Below, one piece after another: positions 20,602-30,086 of a stretch of DNA of 64,000 bases. Location of the stretch: contig JAPFFF010000030.1 of the NCBI GenBank assembly GCA_039105265.1, positions 1,054,001 to 1,118,000 on the forward strand. Direction: 5' to 3'. How positions within the stretch are numbered: the first letter of the stretch is position 1; every line of letters starts with the position of its first letter. Origin of the DNA: Tritrichomonas musculus. Its lineage: Eukaryota; Parabasalia; Tritrichomonadida; Tritrichomonadidae. Under the pieces are notes generated by a model. That model was not told the origin of the DNA and ran no database searches. It worked only from the letters and a program-made list of their open reading frames with translations. The translations under genes and the position numbers were made by a program.

Positions 20602-23082
20602 ATGCAACCACTAACTACAAACTGCGATAGCCAAGAAGAACAAGGAACTTTCGAAACAATTCGCGAACTCGATTACAATATATTCGATAAAGAAGGTGTT
20701 AAGCTTCCTTTCTCTTACTTCTATACTAACTCCAAATCCGAAACATTGCTGCATAACATAACATATACATTAAACATTAACGATACAGCCAATATCGATT
20801 TTACGCTTGGTGGAACAAACAATAAAGAGCTTAAACCATTATGTTCTAGATTCTGCGATAATATTATTATCCATTTTATTATACCCGAAGATATTATAAA
20901 GAATAATAAAGCATTAAAGAATTATATTAAACGTAAGGGAACAAACGACCAACCAGAAGAGAATACACCAAAGTCCAAAGAAGACCGACAATTTAATAAA
21001 GTTCTTAAAGAAATTACGCCATTCCTTGCTAACAATACAGAAATTATTAGAGAGTTATTTAATAAATTCGATATACTAATTAATAAGACAAGCATAAAGC
21101 CGACATCGTTTAAAGTCGATAAAGGAACCATTAAACAGTTTATTAAAATATCTCTGCAAGATGTTCCACTAGATAAGGTTCTTAATATTGTATGCAATAA
21201 AGAGAGAATTAAAGAGTTTAACGATAATGGTATATTTATAAACGATATCGAAATAATCCAAGACTTTAGCGGAACCATTAACAAGAAGGATGTTATAGAT
21301 TATTTATTAACGAAGCCAGACTTTAGAAAAGAAGGAGAGGAATCCATTAACAACAATACAACAGAAGAACCGATTAAAATAATTATAGATAATAATGCAT
21401 CTGTCGGTTCCAATTGTTTAACATTTATAACGAATTCTTCTTTTGGTGCTGTTAGGTATAATTTTTATAATAAATTCGCGCAAGCAATAGAATCTCCAAA
21501 TGTTCGAGGTAGTGTCGGAAACCATTACAGCCATTGGATAAATAACCAAGAACAGATATTAAAGGATAATATTAAGAAATCTCTCGATACAGGTATTTTA
21601 AGATTAGAAATAACATATTATATCGATAACCAAGCGATAACAGAAGAATACATTAACAAACACCTCGATTATTTTGTTTATATATTACCTCCAAATCTTA
21701 TATTCTATAACAGTATATCCAAGCAATGGTCGCTATTACTTAATGCTATTAAATATAATCTTTGTGTTGTGGATTTGGATTATAACTTGGCTTTGTTCTC
21801 TTACTCGATAAACAAGCTAACAAACAACATAAACGGCTTTTATATTAAGAACGTTAATACAAACAAGCTTTCGAACATACTTAAATTATATTCGTTTAAT
21901 TATCCAATTATTCTGGTATCATTTAAGCGAACTATCGAAGAAGGAAACGACAATTTGCTTATTAAACAACGAATATATACAAAAGAACTAATAAACACAA
22001 TAAACAAATCGTTTGTATTAAACGAACTAATAACTTATATATCGAACGGAAATACTTACTTTACACCATTTATTACTAAAGATACAACCATTAAAGCCGA
22101 AGATGTAGGTTTATTAGATTGCCCGATTTGTCGCTTACGATTACAACCAAAGAAGAACATAAACCAATTTACAACCTATAACATTCCTATAGTGTTTAAA
22201 CCAATCGATAACATAAGCAAAATAACCAAACTGTTAAAGAAAGACAAAGAAGAGAATCTATTTAAAAATGCGAGAGAAGAATTAATAAACGAACTAATAA
22301 AACAAAAAGAAGAAGAGTCTAACCAACAGATACAAGATACCACAAAAATAAAGAGTATGTTTATTAATTCGTTTAACGATACTCTTAATTCGAACAAACA
22401 TAAATTAATCGAATTGGAGAACAAGACGCATTTATTTGTTTATGCTTTTAAATTTATATTTACTCGATATGGGAACAAGGCTTTATTATTATGCAGTAAA
22501 CAAAACAATATTGGTAGCGAATCTAATTTATCTATTTACTGGTCGGTTAATTCTGTTTACGATTATTTACGAGAGAACATTAACAAATGGACAGAAATAG
22601 CGAATAACATTTATGGCTCTTCGTTAGGAATACCTATAATGGAGATAGAAAAGGAAGGTGTCTATTATAATGCTTCTCGTAATCTCCGTGCAAAAATAAA
22701 TATTGTTAACAGCACAACAACAAGAGACGAGATACATGTTAACCAACCTCTAGAGTATTACACGAACACAGCAATAGATAAAGAAGTACCGAACAATATT
22801 AAAGACGATAATATATTAACACATAACAGTTATCGTAAAGGAAAACACGAACCAATAGATAAACTTGTTAAAGAAGGGGATGCTATCGAAATTTTTAATA
22901 CTTTCGAATATAAAGGAAGCTATTTAATTAGTTTTCGATTAGATGGCAAGGAATTAACAGCAAAGAGCACTAGATTCCTAGACGATATAATTAAAGACAA
23001 AGAAAGTGTTTTTAAAGTTGTTGTTGGTGCACTAAAGATGCACCCAATTAGTAGACGACATTGTTATTATTTTATTTCTTAA
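20602..23082 (+). CDS. 826-aa protein of unknown function of the palindromic element (left copy)
   Basis: Not recognised. The full frame starts at an ATG preceded by TTTTTTATTCGTTTGTAA, the same T-rich start motif seen before Maverick genes. It is rich in Asn, Ile and Lys, with no signal peptide or transmembrane segment. Visible landmarks: a charged linker about 110-130 (PEENTPKSKED), a conserved-looking block about 300-400 (NVRGSVGNHYSHWINNQEQ, then GILRLEITYYIDN and LPPNLIFYNSISKQW), a CPIC pair about 508-511, a Lys/Glu-rich helical stretch about 540-585, and a C-terminal beta-rich domain (about 755-826) of which a diverged second copy lies downstream. Related fragments at 24,360 and 27,347 show that this family repeats within the arm. 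Since it is the only large gene of the element, a role in replication or mobilisation is plausible but unproven. Codon use differs from the surrounding Maverick. Confidence 0.85.
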   Translation: MQPLTTNCDSQEEQGTFETIRELDYNIFDKEGVKLPFSYFYTNSKSETLLHNITYTLNINDTANIDFTLGGTNNKELKPLCSRFCDNIIIHFIIPEDIIKNNKALKNYIKRKGTNDQPEENTPKSKEDRQFNKVLKEITPFLANNTEIIRELFNKFDILINKTSIKPTSFKVDKGTIKQFIKISLQDVPLDKVLNIVCNKERIKEFNDNGIFINDIEIIQDFSGTINKKDVIDYLLTKPDFRKEGEESINNNTTEEPIKIIIDNNASVGSNCLTFITNSSFGAVRYNFYNKFAQAIESPNVRGSVGNHYSHWINNQEQILKDNIKKSLDTGILRLEITYYIDNQAITEEYINKHLDYFVYILPPNLIFYNSISKQWSLLLNAIKYNLCVVDLDYNLALFSYSINKLTNNINGFYIKNVNTNKLSNILKLYSFNYPIILVSFKRTIEEGNDNLLIKQRIYTKELINTINKSFVLNELITYISNGNTYFTPFITKDTTIKAEDVGLLDCPICRLRLQPKKNINQFTTYNIPIVFKPIDNISKITKLLKKDKEENLFKNAREELINELIKQKEEESNQQIQDTTKIKSMFINSFNDTLNSNKHKLIELENKTHLFVYAFKFIFTRYGNKALLLCSKQNNIGSESNLSIYWSVNSVYDYLRENINKWTEIANNIYGSSLGIPIMEIEKEGVYYNASRNLRAKINIVNSTTTRDEIHVNQPLEYYTNTAIDKEVPNNIKDDNILTHNSYRKGKHEPIDKLVKEGDAIEIFNTFEYKGSYLISFRLDGKELTAKSTRFLDDIIKDKESVFKVVVGALKMHPISRRHCYYFIS

Positions 23083-23095
23083 AGCAGGAAGCAGA

Positions 23096-23215
23096 CATAA
23101 CCAAATATTATAACAATTAATTGCTACTTTTAAGATTTATACAATATTCTATTTTTGGAATCCACAAAGGAACAACATTATTAGAAACGCATAGAGTGAC
23201 CCATTTACATTATCC
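23096..23215 (+). repeat. Direct repeat downstream of the 826-aa gene
   Basis: About 115 bases (ATAACCAAATATTATAAC, then AATTAATTGCTACTTTT, then TTTTTGGAATCCACAAAGGA) recur in diverged form at about 24,893-25,025 beside the 85-aa gene. Mirror copies lie at about 35,460-35,580 and 33,630-33,760. The repeat suggests that a unit of gene end plus flank was duplicated within the arm. Confidence 0.75.
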
Positions 23216-23284
23216 AGGTGGCAAATTCTACCATCTCTAAAACGCGACCATATAAAGCAACATTTTTGCTGTTTAGAGGTTTTA

Positions 23285-23375
23285 TAGTATATCCATTAAT
23301 ATATCCAACAATATATCCAACAATATATCCATTAATATATCCAACAATATATCCAACAATATATCCACCAATACA
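23285..23375 (+). repeat. 12-bp array, left arm
   Basis: Seven or so units of CCAACAATATAT and CCATTAATATAT. Since 12 is divisible by 3, both strands stay open across it (Tyr-Pro-Thr-Ile or Gly-Tyr-Ile-Val repeats), which I take as chance rather than a gene. Mirror at about 35,305-35,395. Confidence 0.85.
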
Positions 23376-23574
23376 ATCCAATAGTATATCTATTAATACA
23401 TCCACTATTATATCCACTTATGGAACACCCAACAATATATCCACTAATACATCCACTTATAATATATCCATGCGAGCTATATTACATAAAGATATAGAGG
23501 TATCTAACTAGACAGGTATCTAACAAAGCATAGAGGTATCGTATAAAACCAATAGGTATCGCACAAAACCATAT

Positions 23575-24295
23575 ACTCTATATACTACTAACTATATACC
23601 AACTATACTAACTATATATACTACTAACTATATACTACTACTAACTACTACTACTAACTATATACTACTACTACTAACTACTATACTATATACTACTACT
23701 AACTATATACTACTACTACTACTAACTATATACTACTACTAACTACTACTACTAACTATATACTACTACTAACTATATACTACTACTAACTATATACTAC
23801 TACTAACTATATACTACTACTAACTATATACTACTACTAACTATATACTACTACTAACTATATACTACTACTAACTATATACTACTACTAACTATATACT
23901 ACTACTAACTATATACTACTACTAACTATATACTACTACTAACTATATACTACTACTAACTATATACTACTACTAACTATATACTACTACTAACTATATA
24001 CTACTACTAACTATATACTACTACTAACTATATACTACTACTAACTATATACTACTACTAACTATATACTACTACTAACTATATACTACTACTAACTATA
24101 TACTACTACTAACTATATACTACTACTAACTATATACTACTACTAACTATATACTACTACTAACTATATACTACTACTAACTATATACTACTACTAACTA
24201 TATACTACTACTAACTATATACTACTACTAACTATATACTACTACTAACTATATACTACTACTAACTATATACTACTACTACTACTACTATATAC
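23575..24295 (+). repeat. 17-bp satellite, left arm
   Basis: About 40 units of CTATATACTACTACTAA, irregular at its left end and nearly perfect afterwards. Confidence 0.95.
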
Positions 24296-24359
24296 TACCT
24301 ACATACTAATTACATATTAACAATATACAAGTTATATACCTTATATACAAACTATATGC

Positions 24360-24614
24360 AAAAAGATAGACGACGATGTTAAACTAGGAGATACAGTTAA
24401 GATATTTGGGTACAAACTACTTAAAAGTTCGTTATTAATACGTTGTTCTATTAATAGCGGAGACCTAAAAAATTATATAGCGACATACTGGCTTAAGGAA
24501 ATTATCCTTGGTAAACTTAAATCTACAAAAATAACCAATTGTATAGAAGCTGTTGTTGGACCCACTAAGACCACACCACAAAAACAGAAATGCTATATTT
24601 ATGTGGTTAGCTAA
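24360..24614 (+). pseudogene. Fragment similar to the C-terminal domain of the 826-aa protein
   Basis: The frame reads VKLGDTVKIFGYKLLKSS and ends CYIYVVS. This parallels VKEGDAIEIFNTFEYKGS and CYYFIS at the end of the 826-aa protein, with similar spacing. No N-terminal part precedes it, only the 17-bp array, so it is a remnant of a second gene of the family. Confidence 0.65.
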
Positions 24615-24626
24615 AAATAATTTATT

Positions 24627-24884
24627 CTATTCTCCATCTAGTACTGTCGATGCAGACATACAATATAAAATGTCGTCGTCTTGTCTATCGAAGAATAAGA
24701 TGCGATACTTCTTAATAAACACACCAGGGAATGTAAAACTATATTTTCCTTTAATAGTAGAATATTTATGTACTTTTCCTTTTGGGTCCTTAATTAAAAC
24801 ATAGTTGTTGTAATCTTGGATAGTGCATCCATTAAAAGTAAATGTTCTCTCTGTTGGTATCTGTATGGTATCTTTAAAAGACAT
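24627..24884 (-). CDS. 85-aa conserved protein of the palindromic element (left copy)
   Basis: Not recognised. It starts MSFKDTIQIPTERTFTFNG and ends STVLDGE; beta-rich pattern, no cysteine pair, signal or membrane segment. The start is preceded by ATTTTTATTTCCGCATAA, almost the same as the sequence before the Maverick gene at 39,762. It is convergent with the fragment to its left and intact in both arms, which favours a real gene. Confidence 0.6.
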   Translation of the reverse strand: MSFKDTIQIPTERTFTFNGCTIQDYNNYVLIKDPKGKVHKYSTIKGKYSFTFPGVFIKKYRILFFDRQDDDILYCMSASTVLDGE

Positions 24885-24892
24885 TTATGCGG

Positions 24893-25025
24893 AAATAAAA
24901 ATAACCAAATACTATAACGAATATTTGCGACACGATTAATTGCTACTTTTTAAAATTTATAACTATATTTTATTTTTGGAATCCACAAAGGAACAACATT
25001 GTAAGAAACACATAGAGGAACCTAT
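24893..25025 (+). repeat. Second copy of the 115-base direct repeat
   Basis: Diverged copy of 23,096-23,215, including AATTAATTGCTACTTTT and GGAATCCACAAAGGAACAAC. It contains the start region of the 85-aa gene on the opposite strand. Confidence 0.75.
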
Positions 25026-25149
25026 ATGCAATATCTGGTGTGTAGGAAAATCGACGGACCCAATAAATAAAGTTGCCAACGATGCGATTAATTAGATTTC
25101 CTTCCACATTCCATTTCGAACATATTACTACCATACATTTCCAGGTTGT

Positions 25150-25330
25150 GTATTTGTTAGTATTTGTAAGATACATCTATGGTTATAGAATACATCTATA
25201 TTTATAGAATACATTTGCTGTTGGTGCGATACATTTACGGCTGTGCGTAGGATACATCTAAGGTTTGTGCGATACATTTGCAATTTTTGGGATACATTTG
25301 CGGCTTGTGCGATACATTTACGGTTTGGGT
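25150..25330 (+). repeat. About 21-bp array, left arm
   Basis: Units such as GATACATTTGCGGCTTGTGC and GATACATCTATGGTTATAGA are repeated about nine times. Its minus strand stays open for about 100 codons, but with pure repeat character, so I do not call a gene. Confidence 0.8.
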
Positions 25331-25439
25331 ATTTGTTTATTTTTTGGAACACACAGAGAAAAGTATTATTAGGTAATTTTAAAAACATATACGAAAAATA
25401 GAGAAAATAGACGAAATATATAGAAACGCATAATTGTAC

Positions 25440-27340
25440 CAATAGCAACAACAACTAAAACAACAACAACAACCATATACACCAACAGCAGCAATAACTA
25501 CAACAACAACTAAAACAACAACAACAACAACCATATGCACCAATAACTAAAACAACTATACACACCAACAGCAATTACAACTACAACAACCATATGTGCT
25601 AATAGCAACAACAACTATATGCACCAATAGCAACAATAACTAAAACAACTATATGCACTAATAGCATTAACGGCAACAACTACAACAACCATATGCACCA
25701 ATAACTAAAACAACTATAACACCAATAACAACAACAACTAAAATAACTATATGCACCAATAGTAATAACAACTAAAACAACTATATGCACCAATAGCAAC
25801 AACAACCATATGTGCTAATAGCAGCAATAGCAACAATAACTAAAACAATTATAACAGCAATAGCAACAATAACTAAACAACTATAACACCAATAACAACA
25901 ACAACTAAAATAACTATATGCACCAATAGTAATAACAACTAAAACAACTATATGCACCAATAGCAACAACAACCATATGTGCTAATAGCAACAATAGCAA
26001 CAATAACTAAAACAACTATTTGCATTAATAGCAACAACAACCATATGCACTAATAGAGCAAATAGCAACAACAACTAAAACAACAACTATATGCACCAAT
26101 AACTAAAACAACTAAAACAACTATATATACCAATAGCAACAACAACTACAACAACAACTATATGCATTAATAGCAACAACAACCATATGCACTAATAGAG
26201 CCAATAGCAACAACAACTAAAACAACAACTATACGCACCAATAGCAATAACAACTAAAGCAACCATATGCGCTAATAGCAACAACAACTAAAACAACTAT
26301 ATATACCAATAGCAACAACAACTATATGCATTAATAGCAACAACAACCATATGTGCTAATAGCAACAACAACTAAAATAACTATATACACCAATAGTAAT
26401 AACAACTAAAGCAACTATATGCACTAATAGCAACAACAACTAAAACAACTATATGCACCAATAGCAACAATAACTAAAACAACTAAAACAACTATAACAA
26501 CAATAACAACAACAACTAAAACAACTATATGCACCAATAGCAACAATAACTAAAACAACTAAAACAACAATAACAACAATAACAACAAAAACTAAAATAA
26601 CTATATGCACCAACAACTAAAACAACTATATGCACCAATAGCAACAATAACTAAAACAACTAAAACAACAATAACAACAAAAACTAAAACAACTATATGT
26701 ACCAATAGCAACAATAACTAAAACAACTAAAACAACTATAACAACAACAACTAAAATAACTATATGCGCCAACAACTAAAACAACTATATGTACCAATAG
26801 CAACAACAACTACAACAACAACTATATGCATTAATAGCAACAACAACCATATGTGCTAATAGCAACAATAACTAAAACAACTAAAACAACTATATGTACC
26901 AATAGCAACAACAACTACAACAACAACTATATGCATTAATAGCAACAACAACCATATGTGCTAATAGCAACAATAACTAAAACAATTATAACAGCAATAG
27001 CAACAATAACTAAACAACTATAACAACAATAACAACAACAACTAAAATAACTATATGCACCAATAGTAATAACAACTAAAGCAACCATATACACCAATAA
27101 CAACAACAACTACAACAACAACTATATGCGACAATAGCAACAATAACTAAAACAACTACAACAACCATATGCATTAATAGCACCAATAGCAATAACAACT
27201 AAAGCAACCATATGCATTAATAGTAACAACAACCATATACACCAATAACAACAACAACTAAAATAACTATATGCACCAATAGCAATAACAACAACAATAT
27301 GCTCTAATAGCAACAACAACCATAACAGCAACCATATGCA
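25440..27340 (+). repeat. CAA-rich degenerate array, left arm
   Basis: About 1.9 kb of irregular units of roughly 36 bases built from AACTAAAACAACTATATGCA and CCAATAGCAACAACA. Strand asymmetry is extreme: almost no G on the plus strand. Confidence 0.9.
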
Positions 27341-27346
27341 TTTACG

Positions 27347-27480
27347 ATGTATTTATATAAAACCACAACTAGAACTTTAAATAGAGATGTTTATAAAAAT
27401 ATGGAGTACCTCGAAAATTTAATGCCATCGAATCTTATTTATTACAATTCTATCGAGAAACAATTTAATTTACTTTATTT
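27347..27480 (+). pseudogene. Fragment similar to the middle of the 826-aa protein
   Basis: The frame contains YLENLMPSNLIYYNSIEKQF, parallel to LPPNLIFYNSISKQW in the 826-aa protein. It is bounded by repeat arrays on both sides and is a remnant of a further family copy. Confidence 0.6.
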
Positions 27481-27649
27481 TTATTTTTGGATTCCTTATG
27501 TATTCTTATACACATTCCTCTGTATGGTTCTATAGCGAAATATTCCTTTTTCCAAAACCTATTTCTTTGCTTGGTACTTATTTTGGTTTTGTTTTGTACC
27601 TTTATGGTTTTGTTTGGCATTTGCTCCGCTTGGCACTTATTTTAATACT

Positions 27650-28385
27650 TGTTTTGGTTATTGCATGTTTTGGTTAATACTTGTTTTGGTTATTGCATGT
27701 TTTGGTTAATACTTGTTTTGGTTATTGTATGTTTTGGTTAATACTTGTTTTGGTTAATACTTGTTTTGGTTAATACTTGTTTTGGTTATTGCATGTTTTG
27801 GTTAATACTTGTTTTGGTTATTGCATGTTTTGGTTAATACTTGTTTTGGTTATTGCATGTTTTGGTTAATACTTGTTTTGGTTAATACTTGTTTTGGTTA
27901 ATACTTGTTTTGGTTATTGCATGTTTTGGTTAATACTTGTTTTGGTTAATACTTGTTTTGGTTAATACTTGTTTTGGTTATTGCATGTTTTGGTTAATAC
28001 TTGTTTTGGTTATTGCATGTTTTGGTTAATACTTGTTTTGGTTATTGCATGTTTTGGTTAATACTTGTTTTGGTTATTGCATGTTTTGGATAATACTTGT
28101 TTTGGTTAATACTTGTTTTGGTTAATACTTGTTTTGGTTATTGCATGTTTTGGTTAATACTTGTTTTGGTTAATACTTGTTTTGGTTAATACTTGTTTTG
28201 GTTAATACTTGTTTTGGTTAATACTTGTTTTTGTTTTGGTTAATACTTGTTTTGGTTATTGCATGTTTTGGATAATACTTGTTTTGGTTATTGCATGTTT
28301 TGGTTAATACTTGTTTTGGTTATTGCATGTTTTGGTTAATACTTGTTTTGGTTATTGCATGTTTTGGTTAATACTCGTTTTGGTA
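27650..28385 (+). repeat. 16-bp satellite, left arm
   Basis: About 45 units of two kinds, GGTTAATACTTGTTTT and GGTTATTGCATGTTTT, mixed in a non-random order. Confidence 0.95.
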
Positions 28386-28517
28386 CTTATTTTATTTGGT
28401 ACATCGATGGATTTAATTGTTATTTTATTATTATTTCTAGTTTTGTTTATTTTTGGATATTTCTCTATTATTTATAATGGAATCCAATTTGGATTTTTTT
28501 GTATTCCATAGAGTTTT

Positions 28518-28831
28518 GCTTAGATTTACAGTATTTTCTCTACTTTTGCAGAGTTTCTTGTGTTTTCTTTAGTTTATCTACTTTTGCAGAGTTTCTTGTA
28601 TTTTGCATAGATTTATCGACTTTTGCAGAGTTTCTTGTGTTTTCTTTAGTTTATCTACTTTTGCAGAGTTTCTTGTGTTTTCTTTAGTTTATCTACTTTT
28701 GCAGAGTTTCTTGTATTTTGCATAGATTTATCTACTTTTGCAGAGTTTCTTGTGTTTTCTTTAGTTTATCTACTTTTGCAGAGTTTCTTGTATTTTGCAT
28801 AGATTTATCTACTTTTGCATAGATTTGCAGA
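28518..28831. repeat. Central spacer of the palindrome, 38-bp tandem repeats
   Basis: About eight units of roughly 38 bp are built on TCTACTTTTGCAGAGTTTCT followed by either TGTGTTTTCTTTAG or TGTATTTTGCATAG. The two unit types alternate irregularly. It is the only sizeable part of the element with no mirror partner and would form the loop of a hairpin. Confidence 0.85.
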
Positions 28832-28974
28832 ATTTTTATGCAAAACTCTATGGAATACAAAAAAATCCAAATTGGATTCCATTATAAATAATAGAGAAAT
28901 ATCCAAAAATAAACAAAACTAGAAATAATAATAAAATAACAATTAAATCCATCGATGTACCAAATAAAATAAGT

Positions 28975-29790
28975 ACCAAAACGAGTATTAACCAAAACAT
29001 GCAATAACCAAAACAAGTATTAACCAAAACATGCAATAACCAAAACAAGTATTAACCAAAACATGCAATAACCAAAACAAGTATTATCCAAAACATGCAA
29101 TAACCAAAACAAGTATTAACCAAAACATGCAATAACCAAAACAAGTATTAACCAAAACAAGTATTAACCAAAACAAGTATTAACCAAAACATGCAATAAC
29201 CAAAACAAGTATTAACCAAAACATGCAATAACCAAAACAAGTATTAACCAAAACAAGTATTAACCAAAACAAGTATTATCCAAAACATGCAATAACCAAA
29301 ACAAGTATTAACCAAAACATGCAATAACCAAAACAAGTATTAACCAAAACATGCAATAACCAAAACAAGTATTAACCAAAACAAGTATTAACCAAAACAA
29401 GTATTAACCAAAACATGCAATAACCAAAACAAGTATTAACCAAAACAAGTATTAACCAAAACAAGTATTAACCAAAACATGCAATAACCAAAACAAGTAT
29501 TAACCAAAACATGCAATAACCAAAACAAGTATTAACCAAAACATGCAATAACCAAAACAAGTATTAACCAAAACAAGTATTAACCAAAACAAGTATTAAC
29601 CAAAACATGCAATAACCAAAACAAGTATTAACCAAAACATGCAATAACCAAAACAAGTATTAACCAAAACAAGTATTAACCAAAACAAGTATTAACCAAA
29701 ACATACAATAACCAAAACAAGTATTAACCAAAACATGCAATAACCAAAACAAGTATTAACCAAAACATGCAATAACCAAAACAAGTATTA
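28975..29790 (-). repeat. 16-bp satellite, right arm
   Basis: Mirror of the left array with a few more units. The two unit types appear in nearly the same order, so the array was copied as a block. Confidence 0.95.
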
Positions 29791-29952
29791 AAATAAGTGC
29801 CAAGCGGAGCAAATGCCAAACAAAACCATAAAGGTACAAAACAAAACCAAAATAAGTACCAAGCAAAGAAATAGGTTTTGGAAAAAGGAATATTTCGCTA
29901 TAGAACCATACAGAGGAATGTGTATAAGAATACATAAGGAATCCAAAAATAA

Positions 29953-30086
29953 AAATAAAGTAAATTAAATTGTTTCTCGATAGAATTGTAATAAATAAGA
30001 TTCGATGGCATTAAATTTTCGAGGTACTCCATATTTTTATAAACATCTCTATTTAAAGTTCTAGTTGTGGTTTTATATAAATACAT
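29953..30086 (-). pseudogene. Mirror copy of the middle-domain fragment
   Basis: Same fragment in the right arm, between the TTG-rich and 16-bp arrays. Confidence 0.6.

Larger units (their letters stand above)
19505..28517 (+). repeat. Left arm of the giant palindrome
   Basis: 9,013 bp. It matches the reverse complement of 28,832-39,213. Every feature is mirrored in order: end, C-rich sub-terminal repeats, 14-bp array, 826-aa gene, 12-bp array, 17-bp array, 85-aa gene, about 21-bp array, CAA-rich array, gene fragment, 16-bp array. Confidence 0.95.

Noticed and set aside
23205-23511. Open frames on both strands across the 12-bp array
   Set aside because: The 12-bp period keeps any frame open. 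Tyr-Pro and Gly-Tyr repeats have no independent support.
25440-27340. CRISPR-like array
   Set aside because: Units are degenerate, lack constant repeat and unique spacer structure, and the setting is eukaryotic.
28311-28511. Hydrophobic 66-codon frame at the end of each arm
   Set aside because: Mostly the 16-bp satellite read as Leu/Phe/Val codons. No start motif.
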